DNA of 64,000 bases from Lepisosteus oculatus. Its lineage: Eukaryota > Chordata > Actinopteri > Semionotiformes > Lepisosteidae. Below the pieces are notes generated by a model. It was not told the DNA's origin. It searched no databases and saw only the letters and a program-made list of their open reading frames with translations. This document shows, piece after piece, positions 45,421 to 56,424 of the stretch; the stretch's first letter is position 1; every line of letters starts with the position of its first letter. The stretch spans positions 11,586,001-11,650,000 of the forward strand of contig NC_090697.1 of the NCBI RefSeq assembly GCF_040954835.1. Direction: 5' to 3'. A program made the translations under genes and the position numbers.

Positions 45421-47410
45421 TCTGACCATTATTCAAGACAGGGTATGTTCAAACATATTCCTTGTTTACTTGTCACCCATCTTTTTAACCACCCGTTTCT
45501 ATTTACTCCCTATTTTGTGCTAAGTAAACCAAGGGTTTCCTTATTATTTCACATACACTCATTTTGAATTCATTTTTGTTCTACTCACCATACCATTGCG
45601 TCACAAGAAAAAACAGTAAATACAAAGGTTGGCAATTTGAAACCCTTGAGATTATTGAAGAACGAGCAGTGATCACGGATAAGAATTTGTAAGTGACATA
45701 ATTATACTGGGCCTTGGCAGACTTTTCTGGGGCACTGTAAGGTTGTAAGTGGAATAGACAGGGCCAGTCCAGGGTGAACCGAGTAGGCAGGGTCAGACCT
45801 GGACACTCAAAGGTTTAAGTCATTCTGGACAAATAGGAGTTGATAAGTTGCAAACAAGATTATTCTATTCATGTCTTCTTGGCATTATTCTGAATGTCTC
45901 ACTATGTTTAGATCTAATCAAGGAAGAATTGTCTTGATGACAGCTTTTAACAAGCCAAGCACCGCAGTTAAAGCCATTTTAAACCATGCCCATGTCTCCG
46001 TACAAATGTCTTTTCTGTAAGAAAGGTATGTTCCTTTTATGCAGACTGGAAGGACGTTGAGTCTTTTTACAGTACGTGACATAGCTGCATATGTGTGGAA
46101 TTGACAGAACACTTCTCTCGTTCTCTGAAAGCCTAAATGCTTTTGAATTTTTAATGTATTATTGACCATTATAGAGTTTTCTTCCAGAAATAATGGGCTC
46201 TGTGGACATTTTATTAAGTGACACTACCTTGTTTGCATACTGTTACGAAGACCGAGAACTGAATAACTGAGCTTGCTATCACTTATCCTTGGTTTATATC
46301 TCCAGTACAGGGAAAATTGGGTAAGTAATGAGTTGCGTTTGGCCTAGAGCCTCACAGAGGGGATTAGATTATTTTAACTCAAAACAGAATTGAATTTATC
46401 ATCGCCATTATCACCACTAGAATTCTGCAAGGAAACTGTAAACAAACCATTCTGCCGAGTAATCACAGATGATGAGAAGAAACAGTTTCTGTAAAGTATT
46501 TTGGGTGTTTCATCACAAGCAGTTCTCATGTTTCCAGCCAGAATTCAGAATTTCTTGTTTTCCCAATGGATCTCTGTCGGGATGACTGTGGGTGTGTCAA
46601 ACCTTTGCCATTAAATATATCACAGAGTCATATGATACCAGTAGCTCATCTTAAAGTGTGGATGCTTGTTAGAGACTACTGTGCCATCTCTTCTATTAAA
46701 GCTGTGCTGTTGCTTTACAGTACTGCATACTGAATCCCATACTGAATTTTAATGGAATTGTTTTCCTCTGCTGGGAAAGTCATGTTTCGATTGTAGCTGC
46801 TTAAAACATTCTAAAATATAGCTAATATAGTTAATCTGATGCAAGAAAAGGTCGTGAAATGTGTAGAACAATGTTTTTAACCTGTATTGAGCTGTTTTTT
46901 TTGTTTTCCAACGGTGAAATAAACGTCAGGCAAAAGTGAATGGCAGAGTGAAGGTAGACTGCATCAGAGCCTCTTTTGTTGTGCCAGGTTGAACAGAAAC
47001 AGGTTTAACATCTAGCATACACAGTGACAAGCCATTTGAAGGTAATATAAGGCCTGAACCGCAGAACACCGTTTAGGACTTTGGGCCACAGTGTACTTGA
47101 AAATGAAAGCAGAGCTGTACTCCTGAAATCGGGCAAACGCACTCGGCAGCAAATTGCACAATAAGGGCGGTTTTTGGTACCAGTGGGGTTTCATTTGCAT
47201 CATGGTTAGCTGAACCACAAGTATACTACGCGTGCTTACAGGAAAGCAATGTTCACGGTAAATGAACTACCATCTGGTTGACATTTTAGAGGACCAAAGG
47301 CTATAAACAAATGTTTTTTAAGAAGTTATTAGTTCCAGGTGCCTTTACTCTTTTAAAATCTGGTGTACAAGTCCCTTCAGGGTACTGTATTGAAAGCATA
47401 TACTGTATAT

Positions 47411-47490
47411 GAACAAGTAGAGGTTTATTCCCTGCTGAAAAGAGAAGAAAAGAAACACAATGTTTTGGCTGTGGAGCCTTCTTCAGGTGT
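47411..47490 (-). mobile_element. Short hammerhead-like dispersed element, copy D
   Basis: On the - strand it reads ACACCTGAAGAAGGCTCCAC, AGCCAAAACATTGTGT, a CT-rich stretch and TTTTCAGCAGGGAATAAACC. Copy E lies 105 bp downstream in the opposite orientation, forming an inverted pair. Confidence 0.7.
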
Positions 47491-47596
47491 TAAACTTTAA
47501 CTATCAGCCCATTAGCCGTAATATGTGCTGGGCCTTATTTTCCAGTTTCTGAAGCTGTGAAAACTGTTAAGTGGTTGAACTTGGGCCGACACCTTC

Positions 47597-47710
47597 CCAC
47601 CTGAAGGAGGCTCCTCAACTGAAACGCTGTTTCTTGTCTTCTCTTTTCCGCAGGGGATAAACCTTTACCTGCTCCTTTGCAGCCTCCGGATGCTGACGCA
47701 GCTCCCTGCT
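47597..47710 (+). mobile_element. Short hammerhead-like dispersed element, copy E
   Basis: CACCTGAAGGAGGCTCCTCA, ACTGAAACGCTGTTTC, TTTCCGCAGGGGATAAACCT and CTTTGCAGCCTCCGGATGCT, followed by GACGCAGCTCCCTGC, match the full family unit. The core is altered (CTGAAGG), so catalytic activity is unlikely. Confidence 0.7.
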
Positions 47711-47804
47711 CGATTATACTGGGTGTGTCGCACTTGAATCTTGTGTTTTTGTACTTTATCGCCTTACGCTGTTATGGATGTTGCGTCGATTGTACATGTG
47801 GGCC

Positions 47805-48110
47805 GGCACGATGGCGCGTTGATGAGCATCGCTGCCTTGCACTGCTGGGGCCCTGGGTTCGATTCTGGACCAGGGGTGGGGAGTTTGTAGGTTCTCTTAG
47901 TGTTCATGTGGGTTTCCTCCGGGTGTTCTGTCCAAAGACACTCTGGGAGGTGAATTGGCCCAGGTGTGAGTCTGTGTGCGTGTCTGTGTCCTAGGCTGGA
48001 CGGGTGTCCTGCTCAGGGTGTATGCTGCCTTGTGCAAGGTGCCTGCAGGGATAGGCTCCAGCTCCCCCTCAACCCTGTACTGGATAAAGAGCGGAGAAAA
48101 TGGATGGATT
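47805..48110 (+). mobile_element. tRNA-promoter-type SINE
   Basis: The head has CGGCACGATGGCGCGTTGAT (A-box region) and CCCTGGGTTCGATTCTGG, containing a good B box (GGTTCGATTC). The body follows with GGTTTCCTCCGGGTG, GTGTGTGAGTCTGTGTGCG-like and GGATAGGCTCCAGCTCCCCC blocks. The tail is TGTACTGGATAAAGAGCGGA, then AAAATGGATGGA. It is related to 11523-11872. Confidence 0.8.
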
Positions 48111-49639
48111 GTGTACATCTTGTAAAATTCTTTGGAAGTTTTATATACTTTGCATTATCGTGTTTTTATTCTTGTCTGAGTGAGGCCAAAGGAAACTTTC
48201 CACTCTATGTGGACAAAAGATGAGATTCTATTTTATATGTTGTGGATTCTGGATCAATGTAATGAAATGAGATGTTTTAACCAAGTACCGGGGGAAAAAA
48301 GAAGCTGGATTATTTAAAGAGTTTCCCTCCCTGCTGTCTTGCTTTTTCGCCAGTGAAAAAGGAAGTCTTGCTGAGAGTCATTAGTGTTGGCGTCGTGACC
48401 TGCTGATATTGTGGTGTGCAGCTGACTCATTGTGACAGTCAGGGCGGAAGAACACTGGGCAAATGTTACCTGTGTTTCATAAACTGTAAAACGTGCGTTG
48501 AAGGTTTTACAGTGTTATGTGGCAGCTTTCCACTCTTTATTTCTTTACAGTGTTCTTTAAACACACTGGATATCGACTGCGTGCTGCAAACCCCATTGTA
48601 TAGTTTTTGGAATAACTGCTTGAGATCATGTGCATTCTTTTTTTTAGATTTATTCACAGAGCTATCGGGTAAATGCTTTTACAGGCTATAGCCTGAGTCT
48701 GTAATACCCACCCAAAGAATTGACTTTTTATTTTTTTGGAACCTTTTTTTCTTGGTATTGGGTATGCCAAGTTTTAAGATGAATATCTCTGGATCTTCAA
48801 GCAGAATAAAACCAAGTTGCGCGTTATCTGCCCGTGTTAGGCCTGCTCCCTTGAGTATGAGGGACGGAAACGTACTCCTCCCAGGGATGAACACCAAAGA
48901 GCAACTTCCACGTGAGCAGACAGCGGCCAGGCCGTTGTGTTCAGCCATCCCGGGAGGAAGGGTTTTGAAGCGGAGCTGTACCGAGCAGCCTCTTCTGGGA
49001 TGAGATCCTGACACTTGCGGTCGTGACTTTTCATGGCAGGGATACACACACACACAGTTGTCGAAATCGCGCCTGGCCGCAGCTCATGCCCTGAAAGCCG
49101 GCTTATGGCCGAATCGAATTCAAGGCCTCCTCACCAGAGCGAGCGCGACCGTGCTCCTGTGTGATCCTGCGGGGCGTTGCTTTCTGTAGATCTGTCAGCG
49201 GCCCGCAAATCCCGCCCGGTCTTGGAGATCAGACTTGTTTCCACTGTAAAAATGCACGGCGGACTATAACTGTGATCCTGCTTTGTACTTTCCAGAGATG
49301 CGAGTTGCAGGGTAATTTATACCCTGAAGTCGTACATGACTTTCCATAGATTAAGGCCTGGCATTTTCTGCTGAAGTTAAATGACCTTTAGGTTTTTTTT
49401 TTTGAGTGAAGTACAGCTCAGTTTGGCTTTGGTGTCTAGTGTACATTACATGAATTATTAAAAGCTTTCTTAAAGAACTATTAAGCCCACCACGCAGGGT
49501 TTTGTTAATTGAGTCCATGATTCATGGCCATCGCGTCGCTTTTTCACAGCACTAGCTCATAACGCAAGAAAATTGTGAAGGACATAAACTTTCCGGACAG
49601 ATGCAGCGTGTGCGTGCATAATTTTATTCCGAGTGGGTT

Positions 49640-50080
49640 CCGCAGGCCTTTGCGGTGGCCGTTTTTCCTCTCTCACGCGCAGTGTCTTACTTTCAGTTTC
49701 CACGCGCCCGGCCTGTCCTGGCCTGTCCGGACCCCGGGGCTGCTTCCTGACGCGGACCGCACGCGCTCGGGCCTGGGGAGGAAGAGGAGAGGGGGCTTGC
49801 CTTCTAGGCCTTCGTGGGCTCTGAGAGGAGCTGATTTTCTATACCGAAAGGCCGGCAGCCTCGCCGGACGGCGGAGAGATAACGTAGCCGCGCTGGGTTC
49901 GAGGAGTGCCTAGCGGGCAGGCGTCGCGCCGGCTCTTGGTGCCCTGCAGCTCGGCTCGGGCCTCCTCACGCTGCTGGGCTTTTGAGTTGAAGCGCCCGGC
50001 CTGAAACCTCCCGTCTCGGGTCTCTGCGAAGCCCGCCCGCCGTGCGGAGGTGACGCAGTCGCTGAGAGCACATTACTTTC
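49640..50080. promoter_or_regulatory. CpG-island-like block deep in ZDHHC14 intron 1
   Basis: About 440 bp are GC-rich with many CpGs (for example GACGCGGACCGCACGCGCTC, AGCCTCGCCGGACGGCGG, GGCGTCGCGCCGG), bounded by AT-rich sequence. No coding frame with family resemblance and no repeat hallmark was seen. It may be an alternative promoter or enhancer. Confidence 0.45.
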
Positions 50081-51299
50081 TCGCTCGCTAGGTTGTCGGT
50101 ATTTTATTGAGGAGTTAAAGAAAATTCTTAGTATCCGTCTACATGATGCATACTTTATTGAACTGGTAGTGGTACCGTCTAATGCTCTCAAAACAAGTGG
50201 GAGAAACATTTATCTCATTTGGTATCTCTCAGTCATGAAAAACGCCTCGTGTTGTGAGCAGCAAGATGTCTTTCCATCGGATACTGCTGTATCCAAACAT
50301 GTTATTGTACAGCAACAAAAAAAAGTCCTGCGTTATGTAACTGCGCCATGGTGCGTGTGCGCAGATTCTCCCTGAGAGGCTTACAGAAATCAGTATTGTT
50401 TTCAAGCCAAAAATTGGTGGAAATCTCTGCGGTTTTTCTTTTGTTTTGCTTTTCTTAACGTTCTGGTGGCAGACAGTGACTCCCTGTCCCAAAGGATCGG
50501 GGCCGAACTGCAGACACCCCTGAAAGCTCTGAAACGAGAAGCAGATCAGAGGTGTGCAGTAATGATGACCGTTGAATAGCAAAATCACTATCCCACATGA
50601 GTAATTTTCTTTAAAACCTTTAATGCATTTATTATTCTTAAATATTTAGAGATCTATACAGTTTTTTTCACTCATTTGAGTTTTTATGTTCTTGGCTTGA
50701 TGTAGGTGGTAAAAGGACACAGCACGTCTGATGTAACGCTTTTTAACTCTTTAATGAAAAAGTGTCCTAATGCTCGTTATGTAAAATTTAAAAAGTGCTC
50801 ACATGGTATTGAATATGCTCTTAATTGTTCTGACAATATAGTGTTCCTCTTGGTTCAGGAATCTGGCTCAGTGCTCCAGTACCACTAATATTTCATCAAG
50901 TCATTTGGAATATTTGAGAAATACTTGAAGGGAGAAAGAAAACATGTCTTCAGTTTTTATATCTCTACATTTTTAGCTGTTTTGAATCTGGGAAAAGGGG
51001 AGGAAAAGGTGAATGATGAATTGCAGTGAATGCTGTGTTAATTGTGGTTTGAGGCCAAAAATCCACAATTTTTTAGATCCACAGGTTTGAGAATCTGGGC
51101 TGTAATACAGGAGATTTCCCCACTCTTTGTATTTTAATACGACCAAGTTATCAATGAAATAAGCACTTGTAGAATTGAGTGGTCTTACTGTTGCCGTCTT
51201 GAAGGTCTTGGAAACATGCGACATGGACATTTAATCACAATACAGTTCAGGTGTAGATTCTTTTCATTTTATAGTTTGTGTTCAAAAACAAAATCACCA

Positions 51300-51900
51300 T
51301 CCAGCTCCAAAAACGATACTGCTGCTCTGAAATGGGTCTAGAAAAGAGAAACTACATGCGTTTCGGGGATTAAGGGAGTGTCCTGCACAGACAGGCCGCA
51401 AGGGCTGAGCTTTTTTATGCTTGGAACAGACAAGACTCCGAGGGGACCCGATTCAAGTATTCGGTTTTCTCAAGGGCGTCGACAAGCTCAACCCTGCGGA
51501 TTTCTTCAACACAAACATTGAAACGCGAACCAGAGGGCAGAAGTGTAAACTACATGGGAGGTGCACATAAACCCGAGAACAGGAGACGCATCTTTAGCAT
51601 AATGATCGTGAGAGTTTGAAACAAGCTACCTAGCAGTTCAGGTGGGGAGCTGCGTCGGCATGCAGAGGCTGCAAAGGAAGAAGTCATAGGTTCACTCCAT
51701 GCTGAAAAGAGAAGAGAGAAACCACGTTTTCGGCCGTGAAGCCTTCTTCAGGCGCTCGCTACCTAGCAGCGTTGTTGAAGCCGCTACCCTTTCCTTTGAG
51801 AAACGGATAGATGAGATCCTTGCTTCCATAAACTACTAGCTCCCAAATGGCTCAGATGGGCAGGATGGCCTCCTCATGATTTTAACCCTTGTGATCCTAT
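51300..51900 (+). repeat. Dispersed repeat (LINE-tail-like) interrupted by element copy F
   Basis: Phrases such as GAGAGTTTGAAACAAGCTAC, GAAACGGATAGATGAGATCC and CAGATGGGCAGGATGGCCTC match a fish repeat family also glimpsed at 54.9-55.16 kb and 15.8 kb. Copy F of the short element is inserted in it, giving a clean before/after structure with a 12-bp duplication. Confidence 0.5.
51637..51757 (-). mobile_element. Short hammerhead-like dispersed element, copy F, 121 bp with 12-bp target duplication
   Basis: The element is bounded by perfect direct repeats GCTACCTAGCAG at 51625-51636 and 51758-51769. On the - strand it begins GAGCGCCTGAAGAAGGCTTC, then ACGGCCGAAAACGTGG and a CT-rich stretch. CTTTTCAGCATGGAGTGAAC and TTTGCAGCCTCTGCATGCCG follow, ending CTCCCCACCTGAA. 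The final CCTGAA repeats the beginning of the unit, so the source was probably tandem or circular with a ~110-bp period. No coding capacity exists. Confidence 0.85.
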
Positions 51901-52625
51901 GATACGAGAGCAGTGCTGTAGGGCACTTTGACAAATGGTGGATCAGTAGAGCAGAAAAAGAAGGTTTGTTCTTCCAGCGGCTCTGCCTGGCGCACAGGGT
52001 CCTGTTGTCTGGCAACGGCGAGTTAGCGAGTCCTCGTGCAGCTGGAGAACAGGCTGAACGGGTCTGCGGCCGCATGGGATCGATTAAGGGGGGAGACGGT
52101 GGGTTATTCTCTCTCTCCTGCTCGTCCTCATCAGCTGGGCAGCTGCAGGACTGGAAGCTGCCTATAGTGCTCTTGCCTGGTCCTCCCTTCAACACCCCGC
52201 TCTGCTGTGTGAATCGGGGCTCTGGGTGTGTCAAGCAAAATCCCAGCTTGCACTGGGCATGGCGCGCACGCTAAACTGGTTTCTCCCTGGCCTGTGCAGG
52301 GGAAATAAGTGCAGCAGGGCTGGGCGGACACAAAATTCTCTTCCTCTCAGGAATTGCGAAAAGAGAGTTTAGGGCTGTTGGTTGGTGGTAGGCCACCCAC
52401 ATTGCACAGGCCGCAAGTGCACATCAAATTTTGCCATTAAATGACGCAACCATTAAACTTGGTTTTCTTTTACGGCCTGTTTGGAAGTGATTACTCTTTA
52501 AATGCTAAAAAAAAGGCATTAACCTAGTTTTTAATGTCCCCACAACTCCTGCTAAAGTGCACTTTGAATGGCTCTTGACCACCCATGCTAGACATGATGC
52601 TTTTAAGCTCACACGTTGAGATTGA

Positions 52626-53425
52626 TTGTGCTCTCTTAGGCTGGACTGGTCTGGGCAGTGGAGATCGGGCTCTCTCAGGCTGGACTGGTCTGGGCAGTGG
52701 ACATTGTGCTCTCTCAGGCTGGACTGGTCTGGGCAGTGGACATTGTGCTCTCTCAGGCTGGACTGGTGTGGGCAGTGGACATCGTGCTCTCTCAGGCTGG
52801 AATGGTGTGGGCAGTGGACATTGTGCCCTCTCAGGCTGGCCTGGTCTGGGCGGTGGACATCGTGCTCTCTCAGGCTGGACTGCTCTGGGCAGTGGACATC
52901 GTGCTCTCTCAGGCTGGACTGGTCTGGGCGGTGGACATTGTGCCCTCTCAGGCTGGACTGCTCTGGGCGGTGGACATCGTGCTCTCTCAGGCTGGACTGC
53001 TCTGGGCGGTGGACATTGTGCTCTCTCAGGCTGGACTGGTCTGGGCGGTGGACATTGTGCTCTCTCAGTCTGGACTGGTCTGGGCGGTGGACATTGTGCT
53101 CTCTCAGGCTGGACTGCTCTGGGTGGTGGACATCGTGCTCTCTCAGGCTGGACTGCTCTGGGCAGTGGACATCGTGCTCTCTCAGGCTGGACTGGTGTGG
53201 GCAGTGGATGTTGTGCTCTCTCAGGCTGGACTGCTCTTGACAGTGGGCATTGTGCCCTCTCAGGCTGGACTGGTCTGGGCGGTGGACATTGTGCCCTCTC
53301 AGGCTGGACTGGTCTGGGCGGTGGACATTGTGCCCTCTCAGGCTGGACTGCTCTGGGCAGTAGACATTGTGCCCTCTCAGGCTGGACTGCTCTGGGCAGT
53401 AGACATTGTGCTCTCTCAGGGTGGA
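52626..53425. repeat. Minisatellite, 39-bp unit, about 20 copies
   Basis: The consensus unit is CTCTCTCAGGCTGGACTGGT followed by CTGGGCAGTGGACATTGTG. Variants include GGTGTGGG/CTCTGGG, GCAG/GGCGG and ATT/ATC. Because 39 is 13 codons, several frames stay open: 314 codons on the - strand (SSLREHNVHCPDQ unit) and 204-284 codons in all three + frames. The uniform phase comes from repeat length rather than selection, and no start context, splice sites or known family supports a gene. Confidence 0.95.
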
Positions 53426-54899
53426 TTGATGTACAGTAGGTGGTGGCATTCTGGTTTGCCCCAGTAATGATCTTTGGAATGGCTCTTCTGGCTGGGCTTC
53501 ATATTTTGCAAAACAGGATTGTGAGGTAAAGTTTTCATTATGTGTAATGGGGGAAGAATGGACACTTGAGCTTTTCTTTCATTTGCATTCATCGTGACAT
53601 ACTGAAGTGTTAGCAGCTTATTTCCTAAAACACACTGTTCCTTGTCTTATTGATTGTCTGGAGGGAACACTACTCTGGCAACGTTGTATGACTGCAGGAA
53701 ATATTTATAACCATTGATCTTTTCAAAATCAATGGTGCGTCATATATGAAAAGATTGCTTCAGAGACCTTTCCTTCTTCTTAAGGAAGTGTTGTTTACAA
53801 AAGGTTGCCTGGTGTGTATAATTTGTCCTTCTTCAAGAAAGGACAGCTCATTTTCATTTTTACGTGCTCACATTCCCAAAGATGCTTTACTGGCTGGGGA
53901 GCTAGCATCGCCAGAACGGTCCGTTTGGTTTCGACCCTGCCCATGTCGGTCTTGCCTGCCATATCCTCCTGATCTGAATCCCTGTGTCTGATTGTTTAAG
54001 GCCAGCCCGTCACAACGAAGCGCAAGGGTATAATTCTGGGGGCAGCTGCAGACTGCATGGGCTGTGTAGCCGGCAGTCCGTTCTACAAAACAGAACCTCA
54101 GAAAGAATTCCGGAACTGGAGTTTCCACATGGAACAGGTGTCAGGAGTGGAGGATGGGCTCCTTTGTTTATTTTAGAGGTTCAGAAACCATGTTTATTAC
54201 TGAAAACATTTCTTAGTTTGTAATACTAATTAAACAAATTAAATAATTCAAAAACACTGAGTTTTAATTGATGCACATTATCGCTTTTAAAAATACCGAT
54301 GTGTTGTATGCAAAGTGAAAGGATTGCTCCTTCTTTCAGATGGTGTGTATTTAAGAAAACCTTTCTTTATAAGCTCTGGGTCTGTGACCCCCAGAGTGCT
54401 GTGCCAGGGAGTGAGAGATCGGTCTTTCACATTTAAACCATTGAAGTCACTTGTTTTCTGCAGTGTATTAAAGAGAAATGCATTGAGAAAAAACAAAGGC
54501 ATAAAGATTTGCATTCAGGCAGAGTGCTTGGCATGGGGATAATAATCTAAGGATAAATCCTGATTATTTAGTGAAAGCTTCTCTTAAATCCCAGTTTTGT
54601 ATTGCGAAGGATTGTCTGGGGAAAAAAGCAGGGCAAACACCTTTCTGACTCGGAATCCCTCCGTTCAGAAGCAGACTTTTGGGGCTACGTTGACATTAAG
54701 GCTTGATTGGTGTTATTTGAGCAGGTGATTATGAGTCATTTGCCTGGACAGATCACAATGTGATGAGAATCTTTTCAGCCACTAAAACGTCATGTAATTT
54801 TGTTTGCAAATTCTTTTATCCGTGTAGAGTTCAGCTGACTAAAATGATTTTCCGGATTATGTGCAGCAGAAGAAAATTTCATGCCTTTTCCATTATTTG

Positions 54900-55160
54900 A
54901 TTTGAGGACATAAGATCCCTGGGGATCTAGACAGGGTTAACCCAGGGGACTGTTCACACTCGGGAGTGGAAGATCATTTAGGACAGAGAGAAGGAAACTT
55001 CTTCAAGGAGTTGTAGGAATCTGGAGAAGACCTCCCAGCCTGGCAGGGAGCTCTGGGCTCGTCCAAGATGCAGCTGGATCAAAGTTTAGTTGAAATTATT
55101 TGCTAAATCTACCCATTGAGCAAGATGGGCCAAACAGGCTCCTCTCATTTAAAGCCTTTC
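54900..55160 (+). repeat. Dispersed repeat fragment
   Basis: GGAGTTGTAGGAATCTGGAG, GATGCAGCTGGATCAAAG, and AGATGGGCCAAACAGGCTCC with CTCTCATTT form the end of a fish repeat seen with variation at 51.7-51.9 kb and 15.8 kb. Its class was not settled. Confidence 0.45.
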
Positions 55161-55632
55161 TTGCATTATTGTGGAAATCCTGTCCAGATGGAAATGATTC
55201 ATTAAATTCTCAAAGTAAGTACAGTTGGGAGCTCATGTACAGCTTGTTGGATTATGTGGGGCAAAAAGTTTGCAGCCGTTAATCTTTTGTTGTTTGCGGA
55301 TGCAAATTAGTTTGTTTTTCACACTTCAGTCTGTGATACGTTATACTGCGTGTTCACAGACCACTTACTGAGGGAGAATTGGGGCAAACAGCTGCTGTTT
55401 ATGCTCCTGCTGAAGCACTGATGTTGCCCTGATGACCTTTGGTTCCATTCATACTCTGTCCAGGTATGGCAGCTCTGATCCTCCTGGCACCTGGGAACTG
55501 CAGCATTTAAACCACCGTTTATTGAGCACACGATTGAGACCTGAAGAAGAACGGCTGATTGGACTGCTTATCTGCTTCAGGAGTTTAGTTCAGCCTCTGT
55601 TATCAGACAGGGTTCAGAAATAAGGAAGGGGT

Positions 55633-55820
55633 GCCACCTGGTGAGGGGAGGGTTAGGGTTAGTCACCTGGTGAGGGGAGGGTTAGGGTTAGTCACCTGGT
55701 GAGGGGAGGGTTAGGGTTAGTCACCTGGTGAGGGGAGGGTTAGGGTTAGTCACCTAGTGAGGGGAGGGTTAGGGTTAGCCACCTGGTGAGGGGAGGGTTA
55801 GGGTTAGCCACCTGGTGCCC
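55633..55820 (+). repeat. Minisatellite, 29-bp unit with telomere-like TTAGGGTTAG core
   Basis: Six nearly identical copies of GTCACCTGGTGAGGGGAGGG followed by TTAGGGTTA, plus a partial seventh. Each unit holds GGGG, GGG and GGG tracts, so the + strand could form G-quadruplexes. Divergence among copies is 1-2 bases, indicating recent expansion. Confidence 0.95.
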
Positions 55821-55904
55821 CTTCTTCAGGCACTGCTGCGAGGCGGTTTGTCTTGTCATCTGGGCGGCAGGGCATCAGTGGACCAAGCTGGGAGCCTTCC
55901 TGTA

Positions 55905-56424
55905 ATACTAATCCCCACTCTTATATAGAGCTTTTCTGGACACTCCACTCAAAGAGCTTTACTGCTAATTGGGACTCCCCTCCACCACCACCAGTGTGCA
56001 GCCCCACCTGGATGATGCGACGGCAGCCATAGTGCACCAGTACGCTCCCCACACACCAGCTCTCAGTGGGGAGGAGAACAGAGTGATGAAGCCAGTTGAT
56101 TATTAGGAGGCCATGATTGGTAAAGGCCAGGGGGGAATTTGGCCTGGACACCGGGGTAACACCCCTACTCTTTTCGAGAAACGCCCCGGGATTTTACATG
56201 ACCACGGAGAGTCGGGACCTCGGTTTTGCGTCTCATCTTAAGGACAGTTTAGTGTCCTCATCACTATGCTGGGGCATTGGGACCCACACAGACTGCAGTG
56301 GGCCTACAGGTCCCACTAACACTTCTTCGCTTTACCAGGAGGTCTCCTGTCCAGGAACTGGCCAGGCTCACACCTGCTGAGCTTCAGTGGGCTGTCAGGT
56401 GTGAGCTGCAGGGTGTTATGGCTG
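55905..56424 (-). mobile_element. 5S-rRNA-derived SINE, nearly full length, reverse orientation
   Basis: On the + strand it runs from the reversed tail (TTATATAGAGCTTTTCTGGA, ACTCAAAGAGCTTTACTG) through the body (GGAGGCCATGATTGGTAAAG, CGGGATTTTACATGACCACG). It reaches the reversed 5S head (ACCAGGAGGTCTCCTGTCCA, GGAACTGGCCAGGCTCACAC, CTGCTGAGCTTCAGTGGGC, GCAGGGTGTTATGGCTG). It shares the whole block order with 41636-42175. Confidence 0.9.

Noticed and set aside
52505..53449. 314-codon - strand frame and three long + strand frames over the same interval
   Set aside because: All are produced by a 39-bp tandem repeat whose length is a multiple of three. There is no start context, splice site or homology. 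Kept as a repeat, with the coding possibility listed only as a finding.
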